Of a stretch of DNA of 64,000 bases, positions 9,717-20,142 are shown one piece after another. The position numbers and the translations under genes are program-made. The notes under the pieces are model-generated. The model searched no databases. It was not told the origin of the DNA and worked only from the letters and a program-made list of their open reading frames with translations. Source of the DNA: Kerstersia sp052103615 (GTDB taxonomy: Bacteria > Pseudomonadota > Gammaproteobacteria > Burkholderiales > Burkholderiaceae_B); assembly GCF_052103615.1 (NCBI RefSeq), contig NZ_JBQEKA010000003.1, positions 1 to 64,000 of the forward strand. Direction: 5' to 3'. Each line of letters begins with the position of its first letter. Position 1 is the first letter of the stretch.

Positions 9717-10574
9717 TCAGATCGGCTGGTAATCCACCGCCAGCGCAATGCAGAGCACCACGACAATGATGATGGAAATCCAGAATACCCGTCTCGCCCA
9801 GGCATTGATATCCGTCGTCCGCCAGCCTTGCAGGCTGACCCACAACCAGTAGAGCGACATGCCACCTACCGCGACGACGTAGATCCAGCCCACATACCCG
9901 GCCAACGGCAAGGTAAAGACCGACAGCAGGAACAGCACCACGAAACCGACGATATGGCGCCTGGCGGCATCCACGCCCAGCTTCACTGGCAGCACCGGCA
10001 CGCCGGCAATGCGGTAATCCGCATGGCGGAAGATACCGATAGCGTAGGAGTGCGGCACTTGCCAGAGGCAGAAGATCAGCAGCAGGAACCAGGCGCCGGC
10101 ATCCAGGTGGCCGCGCACGGCCAAATACCCGATAACCGGCGGCGCGGCGCCAGAGAAGCTGCCGAAAATCGTGGATGACGCCCAGCGCCGCTTGGTACAG
10201 AGGCTGTAAACCCCCACGTACACCACGAAACCCACCAGCGCAAAGATAAACGCCAGGACATTGGTCAGGCAGTACAGGATCGCCAGGCCGCCCAGGCCCA
10301 GCACGGTGCCATAGGCCAGGCCTGCGGGCCCGGAAATACGCCCCACCACAAATGCCCGGTTGCGCGTGCGCGTCATCCGGGCATCTATATCCTGGTCGAT
10401 GTAGTTGTTGAACACGCAGCCCGATGCAATGACCAGCGCGACGCCCAACAAGGTGGACAGGAACAAAGCCCAGTCCACCTTTCCCTGCGAGGCCAGCAGG
10501 AAACCGCCAGCGACGGAAACCAGATTGCCGTAGATGATTCCGGGCTTCGTGACCTGCAGGTAATCCTTAAGCAT
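9717..10574 (-). CDS. cyoE: Protoheme IX farnesyltransferase (heme O synthase)
   Basis: CyoE is a UbiA-family membrane prenyltransferase that converts heme B to heme O, the cofactor of cytochrome bo oxidase. Its 285 residues include the prenyl-diphosphate-binding motif NNYIDQDID at about 56-64, followed by R-MTRTRNR, and seven to nine hydrophobic segments. It is the last gene of cyoABCDE, 22 bases after cyoD, and ends at the bidirectional terminator. The company of cyoB supports CyoE rather than CtaB, which serves aa3 oxidases. Confidence 0.95.
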   Translation of the reverse strand: MLKDYLQVTKPGIIYGNLVSVAGGFLLASQGKVDWALFLSTLLGVALVIASGCVFNNYIDQDIDARMTRTRNRAFVVGRISGPAGLAYGTVLGLGGLAILYCLTNVLAFIFALVGFVVYVGVYSLCTKRRWASSTIFGSFSGAAPPVIGYLAVRGHLDAGAWFLLLIFCLWQVPHSYAIGIFRHADYRIAGVPVLPVKLGVDAARRHIVGFVVLFLLSVFTLPLAGYVGWIYVVAVGGMSLYWLWVSLQGWRTTDINAWARRVFWISIIIVVVLCIALAVDYQPI

Positions 10575-10596
10575 TACACGACTTCGAATCAGCCGC

Positions 10597-10947
10597 TTAA
10601 TACACCATCATGTTGTCATGCACGTGGATCATGATCCAGATGGAGCCAACAATGACGATGAATAGCGTGATGGCCGTATAGATGAAAGCCATCGAGTTCC
10701 AGCGCTGCTCGGAGGACGTGCTCAAGTGCAGGAAGAACACCACCTGTACCAGCACCTGCAGGATGGCGCACACACCCAGAACGGCAATCAGCGCGCCGTT
10801 GCTGAGGATGTTATTGCCTGCCACCCGCTCCATCACCAGCCAGAACGGAATGGCGGTGAAGATGACGGACAGTATGAAGCCGAGGATATACGACTTGGTA
10901 TTGCCATGGCTGGCGCCGAAGGAATCGACATGATTGTCGTGAGCCAT
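10597..10947 (-). CDS. cyoD: Cytochrome bo quinol oxidase subunit IV
   Basis: The 116-residue protein has three transmembrane helices and the conserved SYILGFILSVIFTAIPFW segment of CyoD. Subunit IV assists assembly of the oxidase core and has no cofactor. A short His-containing N-terminus (MAHDNHVD) precedes the first helix. Its start overlaps the cyoC stop by one base (TGATG), indicating translational coupling. Confidence 0.94.
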   Translation of the reverse strand: MAHDNHVDSFGASHGNTKSYILGFILSVIFTAIPFWLVMERVAGNNILSNGALIAVLGVCAILQVLVQVVFFLHLSTSSEQRWNSMAFIYTAITLFIVIVGSIWIMIHVHDNMMVY

Positions 10948-11582
10948 CAGAGCACTCCAAACAGGTAGACAAAGGTAAAGACGCAGACCCAGACGATGTC
11001 CAGGAAGTGCCAGAACAGGCTGAAGCAGCTCAAGCGCGTGTAGTTAGTCGCCGTCACGCCCTTGGTCTTGACCTGGTGCATCAGGATCAGGATCCAGAGC
11101 AGGCCGATGGACACGTGCAGGCCGTGGGTGCCGACCAGCGTGAAGAACGCCGACAGGAACGCGCTGCGGTCCGGGCCGAAGCCTTCCGAAATCAGGTGGC
11201 GGAACTCATAGAGTTCGATGGCAACGAAGCCCGCGCCCAGCAGGAAGGTGATGAACAGCCAGAACACCACGCCATTGATGGCCTTCTGGCCACCCTTGTG
11301 GCGGGCCAGCATGGCCAGGCCGGAGCTCAGGCTGCTGACCAGCAGGAACGCAGTGTTGATCAGGATCAGATTCAGGTTTTCGCTGAAGATTTCCTTGCTG
11401 GTCGGGCCATCAGCGAAGCTGCGGCCCAACACGGCATAGACGGCGAACAAGCATCCGAAGATGATCAAGTCCGTCATCAGGTAGATCCAGAAGCCCAGGA
11501 CCGTGTTCTCGCCACTGTCGTGGTGCGCATGGTCGTCATGACCGCCATGCGCTGCATTGTTTTTCAGGACATCAGTAGACAT
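10947..11582 (-). CDS. cyoC: Cytochrome bo quinol oxidase subunit III
   Basis: The 211-residue subunit has five predicted helices and the family sequences GFWIYLMTDLI and FLDIVWVCVFTFVYL at the C-terminus. It stabilises the binuclear-centre subunit. An unusual feature is the His-rich N-terminus, with five histidines in residues 12-21, that precedes the first helix. Only three bases separate it from cyoB and it overlaps cyoD by one, so it belongs to a tightly packed operon. Confidence 0.95.
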   Translation of the reverse strand: MSTDVLKNNAAHGGHDDHAHHDSGENTVLGFWIYLMTDLIIFGCLFAVYAVLGRSFADGPTSKEIFSENLNLILINTAFLLVSSLSSGLAMLARHKGGQKAINGVVFWLFITFLLGAGFVAIELYEFRHLISEGFGPDRSAFLSAFFTLVGTHGLHVSIGLLWILILMHQVKTKGVTATNYTRLSCFSLFWHFLDIVWVCVFTFVYLFGVL

Positions 11583-11585
11583 GAC

Positions 11586-13604
11586 TTAGGCCGCCTGCTG
11601 TTTCATTCGTTGATAGTACTCGTTCTCGATGCGCTCGACCTCGGCCGCAGGGACCCAGTAGTCGATATCGTCATCATAGGAACGCACGATGAAGGTAACG
11701 ATGGCACCGACGAAGCCGACGATGGCCAGCCACCAGATGTGCCAGACCAGGGCGAAACCCATTGCCAGCAGGAAGCCGCTGATGATCAGGCCCACGCCAG
11801 TGCTGCGCGGCATGTGAATGTCTTCGTACTTGGCAGGACGCTGACGGAAGCGGCCTTCTTCCTTGGCCTTGACCACCGGTTCCAGATCATCGACGTAGGG
11901 CACCACGGCGAAGTTGTAGAACGGCGGCGGCGAGGAAGTCGCCCATTCCAGCGTACGGCCATCCCACGGGTCGCCGCTCACATCGGCCAGCTTCTTGCGC
12001 TGGAAGAAACTGACGATCACCTGCATGAACTGGCAAGCAATACCCAGCAGCACGATACCTGCGCCGACGAATGCCACCCACAGGTACGGCACCCACGGTT
12101 CGTAGTCCGTCGTGTTCATGCGGCGCGTCATGCCCATGAAGCCCAGGATATACAGCGGCATGAAGGCCACGTAGAAACCGATCAGCCAGCCCCAGAAGGC
12201 GCCCTTGCCCCAGAATTCGTTCAGCTTGAAGCCGGTCGCCTTCGGGAACCAGTAAGCAAAGCCTGCGATGTAGCCGAACACCACGCCACCGATGATGGTG
12301 TTATGGAAGTGGGCGATCAGGAACAGACTGTTGTGCACCACGAAGTCAGCAGCAGGCACGGACATCAGCACGCCGGTCATACCGCCGATGGCGAAGGTGA
12401 TCAGGAAGCCCAGCGTCCACATGATGGGCACCGAGAAACGCACCCGTCCGCCGTACATGGTAAAGACCCAGTTGAAGATCTTCACCCCTGTCGGGATTGA
12501 TATCAGCATCGTCATGATGCCGAAGAAGGCATTGACGTTGGCCCCCGCTCCCATGGTAAAGAAGTGGTGCACCCAGACGATGAACGACAGGAAGGCAATC
12601 GCCATCGTGGCGTAAACCATCGACTTGTAGCCGAACAGACGCTTGCCGGAGAACGTGGACACCACTTCGGAGAAGATACCGAAAGCAGGCAGCACCAGAA
12701 TATAGACCTCGGGGTGACCCCAGATCCAGATCAGGTTCACGTACATCATGGGGTTGCCGCCCATGTCATTCGTGAAGAAATGCATGCCCAGGTAGCGGTC
12801 CAGCGACAGCATGGCCAGCGTAGCGGTCAGCACCGGGAAGGCAGCGACGATCAGGATGCTGGAGCACAGCACGGTCCAGGTGAACACCGGCACCTTCATC
12901 ATGTCCATGCCAGGGGCACGCATCTTCAGAATGGTGACGATGAAGTTCACGCCAGTCAGCAAGGTTCCCAGGCCTGATATCTGGAGACTCCAGATATAGT
13001 AATCGACCCCGACCCCCGGACTCATTTCGATCCCCGACAGCGGCGGATAGGCCAGCCAGCCCGTCGTGGCGAATTCACCGATACCCAGCGACACGTTGAC
13101 CAGGGCGACGCCGACCACGAACAGCCAGAAGCTGAGCGAGTTCAACAGCGGGAAGGCCACATCGCGCGCGCCGATCTGCAGCGGCACGATGATGTTCATC
13201 AGGCCGGTCATGAAAGGCATGGCCATGAAGAAGATCATGATCACGCCGTGCGCGGTAAAGATCTGGTCGTAGTGCTCAGGGTGCAGGTAACCCTCGTTGC
13301 CGCCAGTGGCGACCGCGAGCTGGCTGCGCATCATGATGGCATCCGCGAAACCGCGAATCAGCATCACCAGGGCAACCAGGATATACATGATGCCGATCTT
13401 CTTGTGATCGACGGAGGTGAACCATTCTTTCCAGAGCCACTTCCAGCGGCCCAGGAAGGTCACCAGAAGCACCAGGGCGACGATACCCGCCGCAGCGCCC
13501 GCCGCAGCGGACAAAGCGATGGGATCATGCGGAATGGCGTTGAGTGTAAGTTTTCCGAAAATAGGATCGGTGGGGATCGCATTCGGAGAGATATTTTCTA
13601 GCAT
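11586..13604 (-). CDS. cyoB: Cytochrome bo quinol oxidase subunit I
   Basis: This catalytic subunit of the heme-copper ubiquinol oxidase reduces O2 and pumps protons at the inner membrane. Its 672 residues and about fifteen helices match CyoB. Visible ligands are the low-spin heme His in FTAHGVIM, the CuB ligands in WGHPEVYIL (with the cross-linking Tyr) and in VHHFF, and the heme ligands in AHFHNT. The K-channel and D-channel regions look intact. It follows cyoA after 21 bases. Confidence 0.97.
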   Translation of the reverse strand: MLENISPNAIPTDPIFGKLTLNAIPHDPIALSAAAGAAAGIVALVLLVTFLGRWKWLWKEWFTSVDHKKIGIMYILVALVMLIRGFADAIMMRSQLAVATGGNEGYLHPEHYDQIFTAHGVIMIFFMAMPFMTGLMNIIVPLQIGARDVAFPLLNSLSFWLFVVGVALVNVSLGIGEFATTGWLAYPPLSGIEMSPGVGVDYYIWSLQISGLGTLLTGVNFIVTILKMRAPGMDMMKVPVFTWTVLCSSILIVAAFPVLTATLAMLSLDRYLGMHFFTNDMGGNPMMYVNLIWIWGHPEVYILVLPAFGIFSEVVSTFSGKRLFGYKSMVYATMAIAFLSFIVWVHHFFTMGAGANVNAFFGIMTMLISIPTGVKIFNWVFTMYGGRVRFSVPIMWTLGFLITFAIGGMTGVLMSVPAADFVVHNSLFLIAHFHNTIIGGVVFGYIAGFAYWFPKATGFKLNEFWGKGAFWGWLIGFYVAFMPLYILGFMGMTRRMNTTDYEPWVPYLWVAFVGAGIVLLGIACQFMQVIVSFFQRKKLADVSGDPWDGRTLEWATSSPPPFYNFAVVPYVDDLEPVVKAKEEGRFRQRPAKYEDIHMPRSTGVGLIISGFLLAMGFALVWHIWWLAIVGFVGAIVTFIVRSYDDDIDYWVPAAEVERIENEYYQRMKQQAA

Positions 13605-13625
13605 TGCTGAGTCCTCGCTACCCTA

Positions 13626-14693
13626 CTAGTGCTGGACGGCGGCGCCGTGCGCCTGGCCATCATGCTGCGCGCCTTCGACGGCGGCATTCTCGCCCTGACC
13701 AGCGGCGGGCTGTTCCGCAGCGCCGTGCTCCACGGCATCGGCGGCATGCTCAGCTGCGGCGGGCGCCGATGCGTCCGAACGCGGCTGGTGATGATGCTGC
13801 TGGCGCTGGCTCTTGCCGGCTGCCTCAACCTGTTGAACCAGGTCGGGATCCATGCGGCCACCCATGTAGGTGTCGAGGATCTGCAGGAACAGGCCAGGCT
13901 GCACCGAACCAAAGTATTCCGGCTTGTTATTGCGGCTCTTGACCATCAGCTGGTCATAGCTGGCGTCATTCAGCACGGCGGGCGACTGGCGCACCTTGTC
14001 CACCCACTGATCGAATTCAGCGTTAGACACAGCATAAGTCTGGAAGCGCATGCCGGAGAACCCTGCGCCGCTGTAGTTCGTCGATTGGCCGAAGTACGTC
14101 CCCGGCTCATTGGCGATCAGGTGCAACTGGGTCTGCATGCCGGCCATGGCATACACCATGCCGCCGAGCTGCGGAATATTGAAAGCGTTCATCGCGGTGG
14201 CCGACGTAATGTCGAAACGCACGGGACGATCCACCGGAATGGCGATCTCGTTGATCGTGGCGATGTTCTGTTCCGGATAGATGAACATCCACTTCCAATC
14301 CAGCGACACGACCTGAATCGGCAGCGTCGGCTGATCGGACTCGATGGGACGGTACGGGTCGAGCTTATGGGAAGTGACGTAGGTAACGTAGGCCAGGAAA
14401 GCGATAATCAGACAGGGGATGCCCCAGACCACCACTTCAATCGCCGTCGAGTGTGACCACTTGGGACGATACTTGGCTTTCGTGTTGGACGCACGATACT
14501 TCCAGGCAAACAGCACGGTCAGCACCATGGCCGGGATGACCGCAATCAGCATCAAGCCGAAAGCCTGGTAAATCAGGGCGACCTGCTGCTGTCCGATCTC
14601 ACCCTTGGAGTTCAGCACCACGGCTTCGCTGCAAGCAGCGAGCACAACAGCAGCTAGCGCTACTGAGAAAATACCTAATAGTCTCTGTTTCAT
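13626..14693 (-). CDS. cyoA: Cytochrome bo quinol oxidase subunit II
   Basis: The lipoprotein subunit has a signal peptide ending in LAAC (Cys21), two transmembrane helices and a periplasmic cupredoxin-fold domain. As in other quinol oxidases, the CuA ligands are absent. I chose the ATG at 14693 because it begins the signal peptide (MKQRLLG), giving 355 residues. The last 60 or so residues form a low-complexity tail rich in Ala, Gln and His, with eight histidines, beginning with three in a row. This is longer than the E. coli CyoA end. It is the first gene of the operon. Confidence 0.95.
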   Translation of the reverse strand: MKQRLLGIFSVALAAVVLAACSEAVVLNSKGEIGQQQVALIYQAFGLMLIAVIPAMVLTVLFAWKYRASNTKAKYRPKWSHSTAIEVVVWGIPCLIIAFLAYVTYVTSHKLDPYRPIESDQPTLPIQVVSLDWKWMFIYPEQNIATINEIAIPVDRPVRFDITSATAMNAFNIPQLGGMVYAMAGMQTQLHLIANEPGTYFGQSTNYSGAGFSGMRFQTYAVSNAEFDQWVDKVRQSPAVLNDASYDQLMVKSRNNKPEYFGSVQPGLFLQILDTYMGGRMDPDLVQQVEAAGKSQRQQHHHQPRSDASAPAAAEHAADAVEHGAAEQPAAGQGENAAVEGAQHDGQAHGAAVQH

Positions 14694-15045
14694 TTCACAA
14701 CCCTGACGGCAGGCCCCTTTCGTTGCATCACTCGACCTATATGGAAACTGTGGCCACCACAAACGAAGTCCCAGTCATAGACCCTCATCCGACCCTGTGA
14801 CAGCTTGCGGCGCAAGGCCGAAAGCCAGGGCAGAGAACGCTTGCAGGGCAGGCGCTTCAAAAGTGGCGATGGAGCAAAACCGGCGATGGCGACACGCTTG
14901 CGATCGGCAATAGCAAACGCACCGCGTCACCTTCGCGGCGCCCGCATCATAGCAACAAATCAAACCTAACTGTACCTCTGCAATGGTTTTTGGCGCTATC
15001 CCCTACTTTAATTAGGGTTTTTTCTTTCCTGTCAGCCGCCCTGAG
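14694..15045. other. Gene-free leader region upstream of cyoA
   Basis: About 350 bases separate the LuxR-type gene from cyoA. The part next to that gene is AT-rich. It must hold the cyo promoter, but I see no convincing -35/-10 pair and no clear FNR-type box (TTGAT-N4-ATCAA). Short ORFs here have no recognisable features. A plus-strand terminator-like hairpin lies at 15001-15023. Confidence 0.6.
15001..15023 (+). terminator. Orphan terminator-like hairpin on the plus strand
   Basis: CCCTA pairs with TAGGG across seven bases and is followed by six Ts. It points along the plus strand, where no protein gene ends, so it may close an unannotated short transcript or be fortuitous. Confidence 0.35.
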
Positions 15046-15588
15046 TTAAACACCAGGCTTGCGAACGGCAGCGGCCCGTGCGCCGGCAGCTTGCCCGGCA
15101 GTGCCCGCGACCGTTCCCAATGCAGGCAAAGCGCTGCCGCATACCCTGCAGCAGCAGGACGGCGAATTCCCTGACAGCGCCCGAAGCTCCTGTGGATAAA
15201 TCTGTGGATAAGCCGTTTGACGGCATGGTTCTGCGGCAGTGCCGCCCCTGGCGGGCTGGCGCCCCGGCCTGTCACCGGCCCAGACGGCCGGCGGCTCGGC
15301 CAGCCGCAGCGCCCCGGCGCCCAGCGGGATCTCAGGCGGAGGCTGCGGCGTGGCGCCATACCAGCTATGCACCAGCTCCACCGCATTGCGCACACCGAGC
15401 TTGCTGAAAATCCGGGCGCGGTGCTTTTCCACCGTGCGCATGGAAATGCCCAGGTCGATGGCCACCACCTTGTTCGAGCGCCCTGCGGCAATATATTCCA
15501 ACACCTGGCGTTCACGCGCCGTCAGGCCCTGCGGCCCCGCCTCACGGCCCGCTCCCTGCCGCCAGTTGCCGCCACCCCATGCCGCCAT
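15046..15588 (-). CDS. Small LuxR/FixJ-type regulator without visible receiver domain
   Basis: A helix-turn-helix of the LuxR family fills about residues 21-74. Its signature runs GLTARERQVLE, then TVEKHRARIFSKLGV. FixJ-type regulators normally carry a receiver domain before it. Here only some 20 Gly/Arg-rich residues precede the HTH, and a tail of about 105 residues rich in Pro, Ala and Gly follows with no recognisable fold. The start is an ATG with GGGAGA upstream. It is either a stand-alone DNA-binding protein or a degraded regulator. It lies upstream of cyoABCDE on the same strand but about 350 bases away. Confidence 0.65.
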   Translation of the reverse strand: MAAWGGGNWRQGAGREAGPQGLTARERQVLEYIAAGRSNKVVAIDLGISMRTVEKHRARIFSKLGVRNAVELVHSWYGATPQPPPEIPLGAGALRLAEPPAVWAGDRPGRQPARGGTAAEPCRQTAYPQIYPQELRALSGNSPSCCCRVCGSALPALGTVAGTAGQAAGARAAAVRKPGV

Positions 15589-15803
15589 GCCAGTCTCCCA
15601 GAAAGAGACTTCATTCTGTCACCGGCCCTGACCCGAGGGTAACTGTCAGTTCTGACAGGACGGAATCCCCCCATTCCACGCCCCCATTTTCACGCCCCAT
15701 CGCGCCCCATCGCGCCCCGCGCGCAGCCAGCCTGGGCATCCTAAGGAGCCCGCCCAGGCTGGCTGCGCGCGGCGGGCAAGCGCCCGCTGGCAGCCGGTTC
15801 GCC

Positions 15804-16700
15804 TCAGTAGCCGCCGCCAAGCTCCGCGTCGTCCTGGGCCGGGGCGTAAGTCAGGCGCACATAAATAGGCGCATAAGGCTCAGCCTGCGTGATTTCCAGC
15901 AGCGACTCCCGCGCCAGTTCCAGCATGGCCAGAAAATGCACCACAATGACTGCGGCCGGTTCGCCCATTTCCAGGCGCTCGACGAACAAAGCTGTGAACT
16001 CCATGAAACGCACATCCCCCAGACGGCGCAGGATATGCGTCATGTGCTCGCGCACCGAGAGCTGCTCGCGGGTAATCTGGTGGCTGGCATTCAGCTGGGC
16101 GCGTTTGAGGATATCGGCCCAGGCAGCGCGCAAATCTTCGACGCTAACATCGGGCAAGGCGCGCGATACGCTGATATCAGGAAACGCCTGGGCGCGCTGA
16201 AAGTCACGCCCCAGCACTGGCAGCTCGGACAATTCGCGCGCGGCCAGCTTCATGCGCTCGTACTCCAGCAGCCGGCGCACCAGCTCGGCGCGCGGGTCCT
16301 CGACCTCTTCGTCGGTATCTGCCTTACGCACGGGCAGCAGCATGCGCGACTTGATTTCAATCAGCATGGCGGCCATCAGCAGATACTCTGCCGCCAATTC
16401 AAGATTTTGCGCGCGTATCTGTTCAATATAGGACAGATACTGGCGCGTCACTTCCGCCATCGGGATATCCAGCACGTTGAAATTCTGCTTGCGTATCAAA
16501 TACAGCAGAAGATCCAGCGGCCCTTCGAAGGCTTCCAGGAATACCTCCAGCGCTTCCGGCGGAATGTAGAGGTCCTGGGGAATGGAAAAAAGCGGTTCAC
16601 CGTAGAGACGCGCCAAGGCCACATGGTCCACGACCTCGGGCGTTGAATCCTGTGACGGATTCATGAGCGCATCCAAATCCTGCGGCGCCGCCATCGTCAT
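15804..16700 (-). CDS. scpA: Segregation and condensation protein A
   Basis: ScpA is the kleisin that bridges SMC heads with ScpB in chromosome condensation. The 298-residue protein has the N-terminal FEGPLDLLLYLIRKQ signature at about 57-71, the NVLDIPMAEV-RQYL segment, the AAEYLLMAAMLIEIKSRMLLP helix and a C-terminal winged helix. Its N-terminal extension of about 50 residues is longer than in Firmicutes. The DUF3460 gene sits 6 bases upstream on the same strand, so the two are probably co-transcribed. scpB is not in the window. Confidence 0.95.
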   Translation of the reverse strand: MTMAAPQDLDALMNPSQDSTPEVVDHVALARLYGEPLFSIPQDLYIPPEALEVFLEAFEGPLDLLLYLIRKQNFNVLDIPMAEVTRQYLSYIEQIRAQNLELAAEYLLMAAMLIEIKSRMLLPVRKADTDEEVEDPRAELVRRLLEYERMKLAARELSELPVLGRDFQRAQAFPDISVSRALPDVSVEDLRAAWADILKRAQLNASHQITREQLSVREHMTHILRRLGDVRFMEFTALFVERLEMGEPAAVIVVHFLAMLELARESLLEITQAEPYAPIYVRLTYAPAQDDAELGGGY

Positions 16701-16706
16701 GGGGAA

Positions 16707-16901
16707 TCAGTCGTTCTGATAGACGTACGGGCGCTGCGGCACGCGCGCGGCGCGCAGACGCTCCTGCAACTCCAGGTCCTGCGCCTTGTCCCACAGGCGG
16801 GCGCGGCCTTCCAGCTGGCGCTCTTCCACGCCAGGGTGTTTATCGCGGTACTGGTGCAGGAACTGGGTGATTTCAGATTCGTAACAGGTTGGCTTGCTCA
16901 T
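16707..16901 (-). CDS. DUF3460 family small protein
   Basis: The 64-residue soluble protein contains YESEITQFLHQY near the N-terminus and a central EGRARLWDK segment, which matches the DUF3460 family common in Burkholderiales. I used the ATG at 16901 because the family begins there and GGAG precedes it; the longer open frame upstream looks non-coding. It has no known function. Its tight linkage to scpA is its main clue. Confidence 0.85.
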   Translation of the reverse strand: MSKPTCYESEITQFLHQYRDKHPGVEERQLEGRARLWDKAQDLELQERLRAARVPQRPYVYQND

Positions 16902-17108
16902 GGAGGCTCCAGCGTCGGGCTTTTCAAGAAAAATCGGCAAACATAGCGCATGCAACCGGCAAGGCAACTCGCAAAAGTACCCGCCAAGCGCCACACGACT
17001 GCCAGTGCGGCGGGAAACCCTGCTGCCAGCCCGCTGAAGCGGCAATATTTCCCTCTCCCCCTGATTCTACCAACCCGCACCCTACTTCCCAAGACCAGCC
17101 CATTTACA

Positions 17109-18542
17109 ATGTCGTCCATGACGCCATCAGATACAGACCGTCTTTCCCGCAGCCCGGACAACCTGCAAGCCAGGATGATTCCCTATATCGTCGGCTGCGC
17201 GCTGTTTATGCAAATGCTGGACGCCACCGTCGTCGCCATTGCGCTGCCGACCATGGCCAAGGCATTCGACACCACGCCGGTGCGGATGAACGTGCTCATC
17301 ACCACCTACCTGCTGACCGTGGCGGTTTTCGTGCCCATCAGCGGCTGGGCGGCGGACCGCTTCGGCGCCAAGCGGGTCTTTCAAAGCGCCATTCTGCTGT
17401 TCACGCTCAGTTCCACGGCCTGTGCCATCGCGCCGTCCATTTCCTGGCTGGTGACGGCGCGCGCCTTCCAGGGGCTGGCCGGGGCCATGATGGTCCCCGT
17501 GGGCCGGGTGATCCTGCTGCGCACCGTGCCCAAATCGCGCCTGGTGAACGCCATGTCGCTGCTCTCCATGCCCGCGCTCATCGGCCCCGTCATCGGGCCT
17601 TTGCTGGGCGGGCTGCTGGTGACCTACGCATCCTGGCATTGGATCTTCCTGATCAATATCCCAATCGGCATCCTGGGCCTGTTCCTGGTGCACCATTTCA
17701 TCCGGGAAGCCCCAACGCTGGATCGCACCCCGCTGGATCTGCTGGGCTTCCTGCTGAGCGCCATTTGCCTGGCCTCACTGGTCAGCGCCTTCGATGCCAT
17801 CGGCCATGGCAGCCTGAGCCCGCTGGAGCTGCTGGCGCTGGTGGCGGCCGGCGTGGTGTGCGGGCTGCTTTACCTGCTGCATGCCCGGCACACGCCCTTC
17901 CCCATTATCGACCTGCGCCTGATGCGCCTGCCGTCTTTCCGCATTGCCACGCTGGGCGGCAATCTGTGCCGTTTTGCCGTGGGCGGCTCACCTTTCCTGC
18001 TGGTGCTGCTGCTGCAAGTCGGTTTCGGCCGGACAGCCATGGAAGCCGGCATGGTGACATTCGCCGGGGCCGCTGGCGCCCTGCTGATGAAGCTGGTCGC
18101 CACGCCGCTTATCAAGCGCTACGGCTTTCGCCGCGTGCTGTCGGTCAATGCCCTGCTGACCGGCGTGTTTATCGTGGCCTGCGCCGCCTTTACCGCCAGC
18201 ACCCCGGCCTGGGTCATGATTGCCGTGCTGCTGCTCGGGGGTTTTTTCCGCTCGCTGCAATTCACGGGCGTCAACTCGCTGACCTACGCCGAGGTCGGCC
18301 ATGCCGACATGAGCCGCGCCAGCAGCTTCGCCGCCATGGCGCAACAATTGGGCATCAGCCTGGGCGTGGGCGTGGCGGCTGCCACCATCAACGTTTCCAT
18401 GCGCCTGCGGGGCGACACGAACCTGGCCCAGCCCGACATCATGGCCGGCTTCATCGCCATCGGCCTGTTGTGCGTGGCCTCCGCGCTTTCGTTCCGGCGC
18501 CTGCCCGCCGATGCGGGCGCGCAACTGGAAAAACGCAGCTGA
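17109..18542 (+). CDS. DHA2-family MFS drug transporter
   Basis: The protein of about 477 residues has fourteen predicted helices, as in EmrB/QacA-type proton antiporters. The first helix carries the LDATVVAIALPTM motif (motif D1) and loop 2-3 has GWAADRFGAKRVF (motif A). Antiporter motif C is suggested by the GPVIGPLLGGLL stretch in helix 5. The ATG at 17109 is preferred over an open frame that extends to 16950, because the upstream extension has no helix or conserved sequence. It is 34 bases upstream of glpK. No EmrA-like adaptor is adjacent. Confidence 0.85.
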   Translation: MSSMTPSDTDRLSRSPDNLQARMIPYIVGCALFMQMLDATVVAIALPTMAKAFDTTPVRMNVLITTYLLTVAVFVPISGWAADRFGAKRVFQSAILLFTLSSTACAIAPSISWLVTARAFQGLAGAMMVPVGRVILLRTVPKSRLVNAMSLLSMPALIGPVIGPLLGGLLVTYASWHWIFLINIPIGILGLFLVHHFIREAPTLDRTPLDLLGFLLSAICLASLVSAFDAIGHGSLSPLELLALVAAGVVCGLLYLLHARHTPFPIIDLRLMRLPSFRIATLGGNLCRFAVGGSPFLLVLLLQVGFGRTAMEAGMVTFAGAAGALLMKLVATPLIKRYGFRRVLSVNALLTGVFIVACAAFTASTPAWVMIAVLLLGGFFRSLQFTGVNSLTYAEVGHADMSRASSFAAMAQQLGISLGVGVAAATINVSMRLRGDTNLAQPDIMAGFIAIGLLCVASALSFRRLPADAGAQLEKRS

Positions 18543-18576
18543 CCGATAGGCGGGGCCGCCCGCCAGGAGACCCGCC

Positions 18577-20091
<1,515 letters not shown>

Positions 20092-20142
20092 CAGCCGCGC
20101 CCGGCCAGTGTCACCTGGCCCGGATGGCGCCAGCCTGCCGTA

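Noticed and set aside
11007..12500. A 497-codon open frame on the plus strand
   Set aside because: It lies antisense to cyoC and cyoB and is rich in His, Gln and Asp without any conserved pattern.
14775..14963. A 62-codon open frame upstream of cyoA
   Set aside because: It has no ribosome binding site or family resemblance and lies in the region expected to hold the cyo promoter.
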